Positions 24,708 to 33,700 of a stretch of 64,000 bases of DNA are shown in pieces (within the stretch, counting starts at the first letter, position 1; each line of letters starts with the position of its first letter). This DNA comes from Nocardia anaemiae NBRC 100462 (GTDB taxonomy: Bacteria > Actinomycetota > Actinomycetes > Mycobacteriales > Mycobacteriaceae). Made by a program: the position numbers and the translations under genes. The notes under the pieces were generated by a model. That model made no database searches and was not told the origin of the DNA. It saw only the letters and a list, made by a program, of their open reading frames with translations. The stretch spans positions 1-64,000 of the forward strand of contig NZ_BDAZ01000021.1 of assembly GCF_001612725.1 (NCBI RefSeq), in the 5' to 3' direction.

Positions 24708-25144
24708 TGTGGTGCGCCTTCATGATTGACGCGCGTACCCAGCTGATGCACCGCCAAGAGTGCGCTCGGGCATGGCAGGGGGTGGGGAAAGCGGCACAGC
24801 CGATCCCCGTGTCCGGCGTCGGCCAAGCCTGACGTCGGCGCGTCGCACATCCGGCCTCGATGCGGGTCCCAGAATCACCGCGGGAACAGCCTTGCGGGGA
24901 GCATGATCCCGGCCGCCTTTATGCTTCCAGGTCTCGTCCGGCACACCAAGCATGGCGATCCGGGCACTTGCCGGACACACTCTCGTCCTCGAAAGCCGCG
25001 GTAAACTGCGGTTTACCGCGGCGTTGGGAAGGGGCTGTGTCGCCGTCCACGCCTCAAGGATTCTGTCCGCACGATGTGTCGGGTCGCTGTGGTGAATCCG
25101 TCGAGCTTTGAAGTCAGTGAGATGCGGATTGTGCAGAAGTGGCG
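24708..25144 (-). other. Intergenic region holding a strong palindrome
   Basis: No gene is seen in these about 440 bases. The notable element is a 10-bp perfect inverted repeat at 24996-25021, described separately. The region lies downstream of the STAND-type gene and upstream of the small acidic gene, both on the - strand. Confidence 0.4.
24996..25021. promoter_or_regulatory. 10-bp inverted repeat with 6-base spacer
   Basis: CCGCGGTAAA (24996-25005), CTGCGG, TTTACCGCGG (25012-25021). Arms are perfect. It could be a regulator-binding site for the small gene at 24707 (288 bases upstream of its start) or a terminator for the gene ending at 25145 (124 bases downstream). The central CTGCGG also partly repeats the arm, making three GCGG-type units. 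Confidence 0.45.
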
Positions 25145-27997
25145 CTATCCGTTGACGGGGCCTCTGGCAGCGGCCTTTTCACGCAACGTTCCGTCGGGGT
25201 GTAGGCCGAAGTGTTTCAGCTGACAATAGGTGGCAGCGTCGCCGCGCCTCTTTCGGAACTCGGCAATATGCCACCATAGAATGACCTGGCCGTGTATCCC
25301 GGCAGCATGGATTGCCAGCTCCTCGGCGTCGTCCGTATCACCCTGTCCTTCAAGGCTTTCAACTGTTTCGAGGACACTTGGAGGCTTCGCACGCTGCGCC
25401 ACGATTCGCCCGACGTCCTCGGTCTGTCCGGAGTGTTCGTAGATGGCCACGAGGACTTCCTGGACGTAATCCTCGTCGATCCCGCGGTACTGCAAGCACG
25501 CCCGCTTCGCGCCATCCCAATCGCCAATCTCACAACGCTGGCGGATGATTTGCCGCCATCCGTCCTGTCCGCCGAAGAGTCCGCCGGATTCGAATGGCGC
25601 CGCGTTCCGTGCGGCGTGTTCGGCTTCCTCCTGTAGTCCTGCTCGCTCGTACTCGGCGGCTAGCTCCGCCCATCCGGTTCCGTCTCCGAGGCCCGCAGCG
25701 TTGGCTGCAGCAATCTTCGCGCTGTCGAACTCTCCATCTTTTGCCCGTTCAGTGGCGAGACGGGCCCATCCCATTCCTTCCCCTCGCTCGGCCGCGGCCT
25801 CCGCACCCTGCGTGTCTCCAAGCTCGTGCCGCAGCGCGGCAAGCTCGGCCCAGGCGTACTGCGGCTCGTCGACGTCGGAGAGGGCGGTACGAAGCATTGT
25901 CTGCTCGGCAGCCTCGTACTCCCCCAACAACGCCAGCGCTCGTCCGACGTCCTGCCACGAGTTCTCATAGCCACGTTCAGCAGCTGCTTGGAATGCGCGC
26001 GCTGCGCCGCGGTAGTCGTGATACGAGAACATAAGTGCGTTGCCGATCTCGACCCACCCGTAGGGAAAGCCAGCAGCGGCCATAGCTTCTGCAGAGCGTT
26101 CTGCGCCGACGAAGTCACCAGAGGCGGCCCGGCGCGGAATGAGGTGCTCGTGCCATGTGACCGGGATACCTTCTCGTTCACAGTCTTTCCGTGCGGCCTC
26201 GTCCGCACCGAAGCCATCTCCGTGCTCCTCGCGCAACTTCGCCACGACCGACCAATTGATGAAAACGTCGTTGGCGTTCTGAAGCATAACTTCGGCAGTT
26301 GTCGGGTCATCGACCGTGTAGTAGAGCTGGGCGATCTCGTACCAGAGGTAGCCGGGATAGCCGTGTGCCGCACCGAGATCAGCCTGTGCTGCAGCGACCA
26401 ATTCATCGGCAAATGACAGATCATGATGGTCTCTGGCCAATCGCGCGAGGTCCGCCCACCCACCGATCCAGCCCAGTTCGATGGTGCGGCGATGCAAACG
26501 CTCTGCTTCCGGATAGAGCAGACGACGCCGAGCCTCCAGCGCGACTGCACGGGCCGCCGATCGGTTGACCGCCTGATCCGCGACAAGCCCCCACAGTTGC
26601 TCGTGCGGAGGCTCGTTCAGATGCCTTTTGCCGTAGTAGCCGAGGAAATCCGCGAGCATGAAGCCATCCAAAGCTTCACCGCCGATGACTGTCCTGGCAG
26701 GCTCGAGAGCCGCAACCGCCCGCTTCACCGGCGTGGTCGCTTCCCGAACTGCCAGCTCGAACCAATCGTCCCGCAACCTCAGTTGCTGACGTGAACTGAG
26801 ATAACAAGCGGCAGCTTTGCGCAGCAGCTCGTCCGGAATCGGAAGTGCATGGCCGATTCGGAACAGGTCGATCGCAGCTGTCAACACAGCCTTCAGTCGA
26901 GTACCCGCGCCTTCATATGACCGTACGAGTGCCGGACCGCCAGCGAGGTTCTGCACGAGTTCGCCACTCGCGGCGGCGGAATCAAGCACGTCAGCGAACT
27001 CCGGTCCCAGGATCCTGCGTGCGTCGTCGATCTGCGACACGGAGAAGGTTGACGGCACAGCGATCACCTCGACGTTGAGGTCGAACAATCGCTCCACCGC
27101 GACCCCGAGATCGAGCTGCTCGTCAGATTCCGTATCACCCCATACCGTCCCGATGACAAGCACAGCGCAGCTAGTGGTAGCGACCTCGAAGAGCCGCGGA
27201 ACAACTTTGTCCTCACCATCGCCAGGTCCCAGAAGTTCCTGAATGTCATCGAGCAAGATCACAGTCGACGCGGCTATGTCCGATTCGAGGACCTGATGGA
27301 GCTGATCCTTCCCGCTCGGGCGGACCAGCGACCAGTCCGGAAGTCGGTTTCGTACGGCCTCGACGGCACACCTGGTTTTGCCGGTGCACGAACCTCCCCG
27401 CAGGATGATCATCCGACTTGCGCGCCCGGCGAGGGCGCCATCGATCGCTTGTCGGACGGCGGTGTCATGCGGGCGCAGGACATAGTCGACCATTCGAGTC
27501 CCACCCACCGTCGCATGTATGCGCAGAGCCTCGGCTGACCATTCGCAGACCGGCTTGCTGACCGGCCCCTTCGAAGCCCGGTATGGCACAGTGGCGGCAT
27601 TCGCCCAGTTCGGTGCGAGCCGTTCGGTCCACGATGCAGAAGCGTTGTCGACGAGGACAGGTGACGGGTTGGAGAGTTCACTCCGAGGAGTGGGGAACGG
27701 GGGCGCGGCATTGCCGTCCTTCCACAGCCTCTGCCAGTACTGTCGGTCGAACCATGCAGGGTCGATCGGCAGTTTCTTGTGCGCGGCGATTCGTTCGCAC
27801 GCCTTCACGTACATCGACACCGACCGCGCCCGTACATTGGTGCCGTTCTCGATCCTGCTGACGGTATCGTCGGAGAGGGAATCGCCGGTGCCGCGCAAGG
27901 CATTCGGCAGGTCGGTCTTGTCGGCCTGTACGCGGTGACGCAGCGCCGCGAGCTCTTGTGCGAGCCGCGGGGTGGCATCACCGGTGGGGCTGTTCAT
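25145..27997 (-). CDS. XRE-HTH, STAND-type NTPase and TPR-like repeat protein
   Basis: The ATG at 27997 gives 950 residues. Residues 1-75 resemble an XRE/Cro helix-turn-helix (RLAQELAALRHRVQADKTDL; LSDDTVSRIENGTNVRARSV). An NTPase follows with P-loop LRGGSCTGKT (residues 199-208) and Walker B VILLDDIQEL (246-255), then an ALVRSYEGAGTRLKAVL arginine-rich sensor region. The C-terminal half is a run of TPR-like units built on G-W-x-x-L-A (GWADLARLARDHHDLSFADE; GTGWAELAAEYERAGLQEEA). This layout is that of STAND sensors, which detect a trigger with the repeats and signal through the NTPase; the N-terminal HTH could make it a transcriptional switch. Its place among nuclease genes suggests a defence or stress role. 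The frame is open upstream to 28252, but that stretch belongs to another small gene. Confidence 0.85.
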   Translation of the reverse strand: MNSPTGDATPRLAQELAALRHRVQADKTDLPNALRGTGDSLSDDTVSRIENGTNVRARSVSMYVKACERIAAHKKLPIDPAWFDRQYWQRLWKDGNAAPPFPTPRSELSNPSPVLVDNASASWTERLAPNWANAATVPYRASKGPVSKPVCEWSAEALRIHATVGGTRMVDYVLRPHDTAVRQAIDGALAGRASRMIILRGGSCTGKTRCAVEAVRNRLPDWSLVRPSGKDQLHQVLESDIAASTVILLDDIQELLGPGDGEDKVVPRLFEVATTSCAVLVIGTVWGDTESDEQLDLGVAVERLFDLNVEVIAVPSTFSVSQIDDARRILGPEFADVLDSAAASGELVQNLAGGPALVRSYEGAGTRLKAVLTAAIDLFRIGHALPIPDELLRKAAACYLSSRQQLRLRDDWFELAVREATTPVKRAVAALEPARTVIGGEALDGFMLADFLGYYGKRHLNEPPHEQLWGLVADQAVNRSAARAVALEARRRLLYPEAERLHRRTIELGWIGGWADLARLARDHHDLSFADELVAAAQADLGAAHGYPGYLWYEIAQLYYTVDDPTTAEVMLQNANDVFINWSVVAKLREEHGDGFGADEAARKDCEREGIPVTWHEHLIPRRAASGDFVGAERSAEAMAAAGFPYGWVEIGNALMFSYHDYRGAARAFQAAAERGYENSWQDVGRALALLGEYEAAEQTMLRTALSDVDEPQYAWAELAALRHELGDTQGAEAAAERGEGMGWARLATERAKDGEFDSAKIAAANAAGLGDGTGWAELAAEYERAGLQEEAEHAARNAAPFESGGLFGGQDGWRQIIRQRCEIGDWDGAKRACLQYRGIDEDYVQEVLVAIYEHSGQTEDVGRIVAQRAKPPSVLETVESLEGQGDTDDAEELAIHAAGIHGQVILWWHIAEFRKRRGDAATYCQLKHFGLHPDGTLREKAAARGPVNG

Positions 27998-28037
27998 CGG
28001 TCTTATCTTCTCCGAAACAATCACGTCCGGCAGCGGA

Positions 28038-28166
28038 TTACAGGGCCGTGACAATGAGGATCGCGACGGCGATCGACCCGAGCACGCACGCACATACGCA
28101 CAGCCGCAGCGTATGCCCCCAGCTATCCATAGCTTTGCGGACCGTCTTGCCGAGTTCCGCCCACAT
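28038..28166 (-). CDS. Small membrane protein of 42 residues
   Basis: ATG 28166, preceded by GGGGAAG, encodes MWAELGKTVRKAMDSWGHTL followed by a single hydrophobic helix RLCVCACVLGSIAVAILIVT and AL. One basic segment plus one transmembrane helix is typical of small single-pass proteins. It ends 40 bases before the start of the STAND gene on the same strand, so the two may be co-transcribed and the small protein may anchor or sense at the membrane. That link is inferred from spacing only. Confidence 0.6.
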   Translation of the reverse strand: MWAELGKTVRKAMDSWGHTLRLCVCACVLGSIAVAILIVTAL

Positions 28167-28709
28167 TGTCTTCCCCGTCCGTCGACGCGTGATTGCGATG
28201 AGCGGGCAACGATCTCGGTCGCTAACTCCCGCTCGATCTCACTGCACCACAACAGAATCCACAGACCACAGTTCAGCGGTGCAGTGCGGAGACCTGCCGG
28301 GAACTGCGGAGTATTGCGTGTGATTGAGGGCGATGCCGCTCACGCATCGGGACACGAACCCGAGAACCGGGCTTGGAACCCTTCACCGCGATAGCAGTGT
28401 GGACACCGTGGCCGTCAGTCCGGGGACGTGAGCACTCAAAGGAGACGCAGCGTCAACACCTTCGTTGCTCGATACGATGGCCAGGCAAGGACCTCACCCT
28501 CCTCAGCCGTGCCCCAAAGGTTGACCCAGCCGGGCATCCAGGGCCGTCCTGGGCGCTTGGATACCCGGTCACCCACCATCGGGACAATCTTGAAATCGAC
28601 CCTCGGCAACATCATGGACCGCAAACATCAGGCAGCGGACCGGTCAGTGCGGCACTCTAGTCCGGAGGCTAATGCGTGCTGAGATACCGACTCGCAAAAG
28701 GAGATTGAA
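28167..28709 (+). other. Divergent intergenic region
   Basis: This about 540-base stretch lies between the - strand small membrane gene and the + strand DUF4365 gene and must contain promoters for both. A - strand frame at 28436-28624 (DFKIVPMVGDRVSKRPGRPW, MPGWVNLWGTAEEGEVLAWP) has coding-like composition and could be a 62-residue gene, but it lacks a clear ribosome binding site, so it is noted here rather than called. AAAAGGAGATTGAA at the right end serves the DUF4365 gene. Confidence 0.4.
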
Positions 28710-29591
28710 ATGCCTCCCAGACGGCCGAGATCTCACATCAACTCAGAGATCTCGATTGTGAAGCTCAATGCGGCCTTTCTCTCGGCGGGGTGGACGGTAG
28801 AGGAGTTGCACCGTGACTACGGCGAGGACTTGCACGTGCGGATCTTCGACGACGGCGAGCCCACCCCGTTCCGGTTCTTCGTCCAGGCCAAGCACATTCA
28901 CCACGCGTCACGGTGTCGAAGCAGTGACGGCAGGTACGTGTCCTACCCGTTCAAGCGACACCATATGCAGCTGTGGGAAGACTTCTGGGATCCGGTAGTT
29001 CTGACCTTGTGGGATGTCGAGAAGGACCGGATCTATTGGGACATCGCCCAAACCCTCGAATGGCCGCCGACGGACAAGGAGACTCGAACGTGCCTGATCC
29101 GATTCCCGACTGACAATCTGCTCGACCCGGATGGCCTGGCCCGCATCAGGTCACGCACCATTGCCCGGTCTCAAAGACTCGAGGTGCAGCTCAGTGGCGT
29201 TCAAGTACTGATCAACAGGATTTGCGCCCTGTTCGACACCGAGATCGACTACGACCCCCGCGCCGGACGCCTGCTCATCACGCTGCCCAACGGAGACGGT
29301 GACCTCACGTTCTTCGGCTGGATGGGTGAAATCCTGCCCGAGCTCATGCAACGTACCGGGCTGGATGCCGCGACGTTGTACATGATCCTGACCGAGATGT
29401 CGCTCGGGTTGATGAAGACCGCTGAAGCGGGGCATCCATTCCCCATCATCGACCAGAACGGTTCTCTGAAACTCCTCACCGATCCTGTTGAGGTGATGCG
29501 GCACACGATCCGCGAAGCGGAGGCGTCCCCAAAACGTGCGAGCGCCGCAGAGATCGCACAGATCATCGAGCGGCTGAACATCCGCCCCTGA
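28710..29591 (+). CDS. DUF4365 domain protein (PD-(D/E)XK-like)
   Basis: ATG 28710 follows AAAAGGAGATTGAA. The N-terminal about 140 residues of this 293-residue protein match DUF4365: SIVKLNAAFLSAGWTVEELH, RDYGEDLHVRIFDDGEPTPF, then RFFVQAKHIHHAS, carrying the D...Q-x-K residues of a PD-(D/E)XK nuclease-like site. SYPFKRHHMQLWEDFWDPVV-like sequence with LTLWDVEKDRIYW follows, as usual for the family. The C-terminal half (about residues 150-293) is unique and helical. DUF4365 proteins are frequent in defence islands, and their nuclease activity is predicted rather than shown. Confidence 0.8.
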   Translation: MPPRRPRSHINSEISIVKLNAAFLSAGWTVEELHRDYGEDLHVRIFDDGEPTPFRFFVQAKHIHHASRCRSSDGRYVSYPFKRHHMQLWEDFWDPVVLTLWDVEKDRIYWDIAQTLEWPPTDKETRTCLIRFPTDNLLDPDGLARIRSRTIARSQRLEVQLSGVQVLINRICALFDTEIDYDPRAGRLLITLPNGDGDLTFFGWMGEILPELMQRTGLDAATLYMILTEMSLGLMKTAEAGHPFPIIDQNGSLKLLTDPVEVMRHTIREAEASPKRASAAEIAQIIERLNIRP

Positions 29592-29857
29592 TCCCCCTCC
29601 GGCTCTATGAAGTGCACGGCTCGCTCAAGGTTGCTCGTGTGCAATCGGATTGGTCGACAGGCTGCTTACGTCGTGTGTAGAGTCGGGCGTTGCAGCAGGA
29701 AGTTGTCTCGGCAGCAGTAGCCGAGGTCTGTTGGTGGATACCAGGCATCTCCAACAGCAACCACGCAGGGCGTGGACACTGCGCTACCTGGTCAACGTCT
29801 TCGTCAGCGAGACTGGCGTGTCACTGTGCTGATGCCTGGGCAGCGTGGAGACGCGCG

Positions 29858-30667
29858 ATGTCGGACTCGTCGAATTCCTTGGGCCGCAACAAGATTATCC
29901 GCGCCCGGCAGCGCTACTCCCCTGAGCCACGATGGGAAGCGCAATATGGTGTCCGGGGCAGTCTGATCGGATTCGATACCGACAATCGCTCGCAGCAGCG
30001 AATGCGGGCACAGTTGGCGCTGATGCTCCTCAACTCGGCGCAGTCACCACCGCAGGAGTTGGTGGAGGCCAGTGACAACCGCGGTCATCACTGGCGGGAT
30101 CTCTACGGCCTCATGGTGAACACTCTCGTCTTCTCGCCACGTTTCAACGATCTCGCTGTCTTCTCCGACATACCCGGCCATCTCGTCGGGAAGATTCACA
30201 ACTTCCCCGGCATCCGCTTCGAGGACGTCGACTGGAAGCATGACGCATTGATCTTGAAGCACATCCCGACCGGGGGGACTCTGAGTTTTCGGTACTTTCC
30301 GAGCCATCACCCGAGGATGCGGGAGCAATGCCCCAAGTACAGATTATTGGGCAAGGTCGACACCCTCCGCCAGGACGCGGAGCTGGAAGACGAGGAAAGA
30401 CTCGCCCTGTCCTGTATGCCGGCGATGACCGAGGATGCCGAACGCCTTCTCGCAGCGCTTATCTCGCGCCTGTATCTACATAGCCCGAATGAACGGTGGG
30501 CAGTCGGAGCGCTGGTCGACGATCCACTCCGACGTCCACGACCAAAAGCCTCACCATTGCCGTCGTGGGCTCGTTCTCGGGCGGCGTCGGCGATGCGGGA
30601 CTGGTTCCCGAGCATCCGGTCCAGATACGCCGCGCGTAGTGACGGCGAACCGTTGATCACCCGGTGA
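29858..30667 (+). CDS. Hypothetical 269-residue protein
   Basis: ATG 29858 follows GTGGAGACGCGCG; the frame is open upstream to 29690 but loses bias. The product starts with a basic segment (NKIIRARQRYSPEPRWEAQY) and has a plausible globular core (LALMLLNSAQSPPQELVEAS; LVGKIHNFPGIRFEDVDWKH; LILKHIPTGGTLSFRYFPSH). After about residue 225 codon bias falls and the opposite strand reads better, so the true C-terminus may have been replaced by unrelated sequence. No family recognised. Confidence 0.55.
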   Translation: MSDSSNSLGRNKIIRARQRYSPEPRWEAQYGVRGSLIGFDTDNRSQQRMRAQLALMLLNSAQSPPQELVEASDNRGHHWRDLYGLMVNTLVFSPRFNDLAVFSDIPGHLVGKIHNFPGIRFEDVDWKHDALILKHIPTGGTLSFRYFPSHHPRMREQCPKYRLLGKVDTLRQDAELEDEERLALSCMPAMTEDAERLLAALISRLYLHSPNERWAVGALVDDPLRRPRPKASPLPSWARSRAASAMRDWFPSIRSRYAARSDGEPLITR

Positions 30668-30714
30668 AGCTCCGCCGCGCCGGCGGCCTGCGCCGGATCC
30701 ATCATGTAGTACAT
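30307..30714 (-). CDS. Possible truncated gene converging on the hypothetical gene
   Basis: On the - strand, ATG 30714 (preceded by CCAGGATG) opens a frame that is strongly coding-like for about 60 codons: MDPAQAAGAAELHRVINGSP, SLRAAYLDRMLGNQSRIADA, ARERAHDGNGEAFGRG. After about 30530 the bias disappears and the frame runs antisense through the + strand gene to 30307. Most likely this is the 5' part of a gene whose 3' part was lost where the two genes now meet. The listed end is therefore only the end of the open frame. Confidence 0.4.
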   Translation of the reverse strand: MYYMMDPAQAAGAAELHRVINGSPSLRAAYLDRMLGNQSRIADAARERAHDGNGEAFGRGRRSGSSTSAPTAHRSFGLCRYRREISAARRRSASSVIAGIQDRASLSSSSSSASWRRVSTLPNNLYLGHCSRILG

Positions 30715-30799
30715 CCTGGGGGACGCTGGCCGGTTCGAAACTATTTGCGAGGGGCCGACATTCAGCGAACCGCAATCCTGTAAGCGGCACCTCACGGCT

Positions 30800-33700
30800 T
30801 CACGAGTCGGACTTCGCGGCGGCCCATGCCGCAATTTGTGCTCGTGAGGTGAACCCGAGCTTCGTCAGGATATGTTCCACATGTCCCTCTGCCGTACGTG
30901 GCGAGATCACCAACCTGCCTGCGATCGCCCTATTGGTAAGGCCCTGGGCAACGAGACCCGCAACTTGGCGCTCGCGCTTGGTCAGTTTTCCCTCTGAGCG
31001 CGGCTCGGATTCGATTGTTCCCGGCCCCTCTCCCAATGCATAGCCGACAGCCGCATCGAAACTCATGGCGGCGCCTTCCTTGCGCGCCGACTCGAACACC
31101 TTATTCCCCAACGCTTTGCGGCAACTCTGAAAGCAATCATCGCGGTAGACACGCATTTTTCGAAACATGAATGCCGAACTGCCGGCAACGCGACCCAAGG
31201 AGTCGGCAGCCCCTGTCAAGACCGCGGCACGTCGGTAGTTCTCCGCTTGGGCCTCGATCCAGGCCATTGTCTCCGAACAGGCCGCAGCGATGAGCGGATC
31301 AGCTACCAGACGCGCGGACCGAATCCCTTGCCGCAGCATGTGCACAGCGCGGTCCGACTCGTTCGCTTTCCAGTCTGTGAATCCCGCCGCCCACGAGGCC
31401 CACGACCGAAACATAGTCTCGCCGTTGAACTCCGCGATTTCGAGGGCTCTTTTCAGATACACAGCGGCGTTCTGAACGTCCCCCTGCAGAGCATTTGCGC
31501 AGCCTAGCGCAATCAGGGCATCCAGTTGCAATTTGAGGTCGCCTGATGCTTCATACGTGTCGAGAGCATCAAGCAGAAGAGGGCGGGCACGCGCTAGATC
31601 GTCGTCATCACCGGTAATGTAGGTGGTCCCTTCGGCATGCGCGAAGAGGGCTGCGACCAGTGGGTCCGAGGCCTCGTCGGCCAAGGTCTCGAGCCGGGCC
31701 ATTGTCCCAGCCGCGGCCGGCAGATCTCCCTGCATCGCGGCCATCACGCTGGCTGAGTAGAGACTCTTCGCCCGGTCGGTAATCCGCGCGTCGGTCGTGC
31801 GATCGAGCGCGCGCGTACTCCAACGGCGTCCCTCACTCAACCGTCCACGCAAAGTCCAGAACAGGTAGAGCGCCGAGGCGATCCTCAACGCGGAATCGTC
31901 GGCCTCGCGCAGACCTAGTTCCAATGCCTTACGCAGATTCGGCAGCTCCCGGTCCAAGCGAGCAATCCAGCGCAGTTGGTCCGGGCCGACCCACTCCGCC
32001 CCCGCTGTCAGCGCCAGTTGCTCACACCAGTTGCGATGACGCCTTTCGTATTCGCGGTAGTTCCCACTCTCCTCAGCTTTTTCGCGCCCGTACTCTTGAA
32101 CGTTCTCGAGCATCCGAAATCGAATCGCTGCATCGATTTCCTCACGTATCAGGATCGACTTGTCGACCAGAGCGGACACACCATCGAGTACCTCCGCTTC
32201 GGACAGATCGTGGCCGCATACCTGCTGGGCGGCGTCGAACTCGAAACCACCGACGAAGACCGACAGCTGGGCCCATAGCCGCTGCTCGACCGGGGTACAA
32301 AGGTCATAACTCCAGCCGATGCACCACCGCAGGGTCTGCTGCCGCACCGGGGCACCGCGGCTCCCCCGTGTCAGCAACTCGTACCGATCATCGAGCCGGG
32401 ACAGGATCTGCTCCGGCGACATCGTCCGCAGACGGGCCGCGGCCAGCTCGATCGCCAATGGCAAGCCGTCCAGCCGTGCACAGATCCGGGCCACACAGCG
32501 ATCGGTGTCCTCGGTGATCTCGAAACCCGGCACCGCCGCGGCCCCGCGTTCGGCAAACAACGCCACGGCGTCGTAGCGTGCCGCCACACGTCGTGTCAGC
32601 TGGTCAGCGATGACGGGAACATCCAACGGGGGCACAGAGAACACCGCTTCTCCGCCTACACTCAAAGCCTCGCGGCTGGTCGCCAGGATCCGCAACTGTG
32701 GGTACGTCTGCAACAACGACTCGGCCAGCGACGTGACCGCGTCGATCACCTGCTCACAGTTGTCGAGGACAAGTAGCACGTCGCGGTTGGACAATAAGTG
32801 TTCCATCGCTTCCACCATCGGGCGGGCGCCCCGGTTACGCAGCCCGAGGGCAACGGCCACAGCGTCGGGGACCAATGTCGGCTCCGTGAGGTCACCAAGC
32901 TCCACCAGCCATGCTCCGCCGTTGAAGTCAGTCCGCACCTTGTGAGCCACCCGCAGCGCGAGTCGTGATTTGCCGACACCTCCGATCCCTGTAAGCGTAA
33001 CGAGACGTGATCTTGCGAGCAGACTCTTGACCGCGGCCACCTGGAGCCGCCGGTCAACGAAGCTGGTCAGCTCGAGCGGTAGATTCCCGACGTTGTTTCC
33101 CATGGCTGACATCGGCACCGCAGCCGAAACATGGTCGGCCAGCAGACCGGTTCGTGGTCCCGTCGGAAGTATCATCTCGTCGACTACCAGCCCATGGTCG
33201 CGCTCTATCTGCCGCAGACGCTGCCCCAAGGTCAGTACAGTGGGGCGATCGCGCGGATCGCGCGACATCGCCGCCTCGACCGCACTACATATGTCGTCCG
33301 GAATGCCGTTCTCACGCAGATCCGGAACGGGTTCCTCCGTGATACGTAGAAACTGCGCAACCAGCTGCTCACCTTCACGGCGCTCGAATGCCGCATGCCC
33401 GGTCAGAGCACAGAACAACGTGGCGCCCAGCCCGTACACGTCGGACGCTGGGCTCGCCCCCTCGCCACCGAGCACCTCGGGTGCGGTGAACGCCGGCGAT
33501 CCGGTGACCGTACCGGTTGCCGTTTTGAACCCGCCGCCGACATGAGCGATCCCGAAGTCGGTCAGCGCTGGTTCACCGTAGTCGGTCAGCAGAATGTTTC
33601 CCGGCTTGATATCGCGGTGCAAAATCTCCGCGCGGTGCGCCGCCTCCAACGCACCCGCAATCTTCACCCCCAGGCTCAGCACCTCGGCAGGCCGAAGCGG

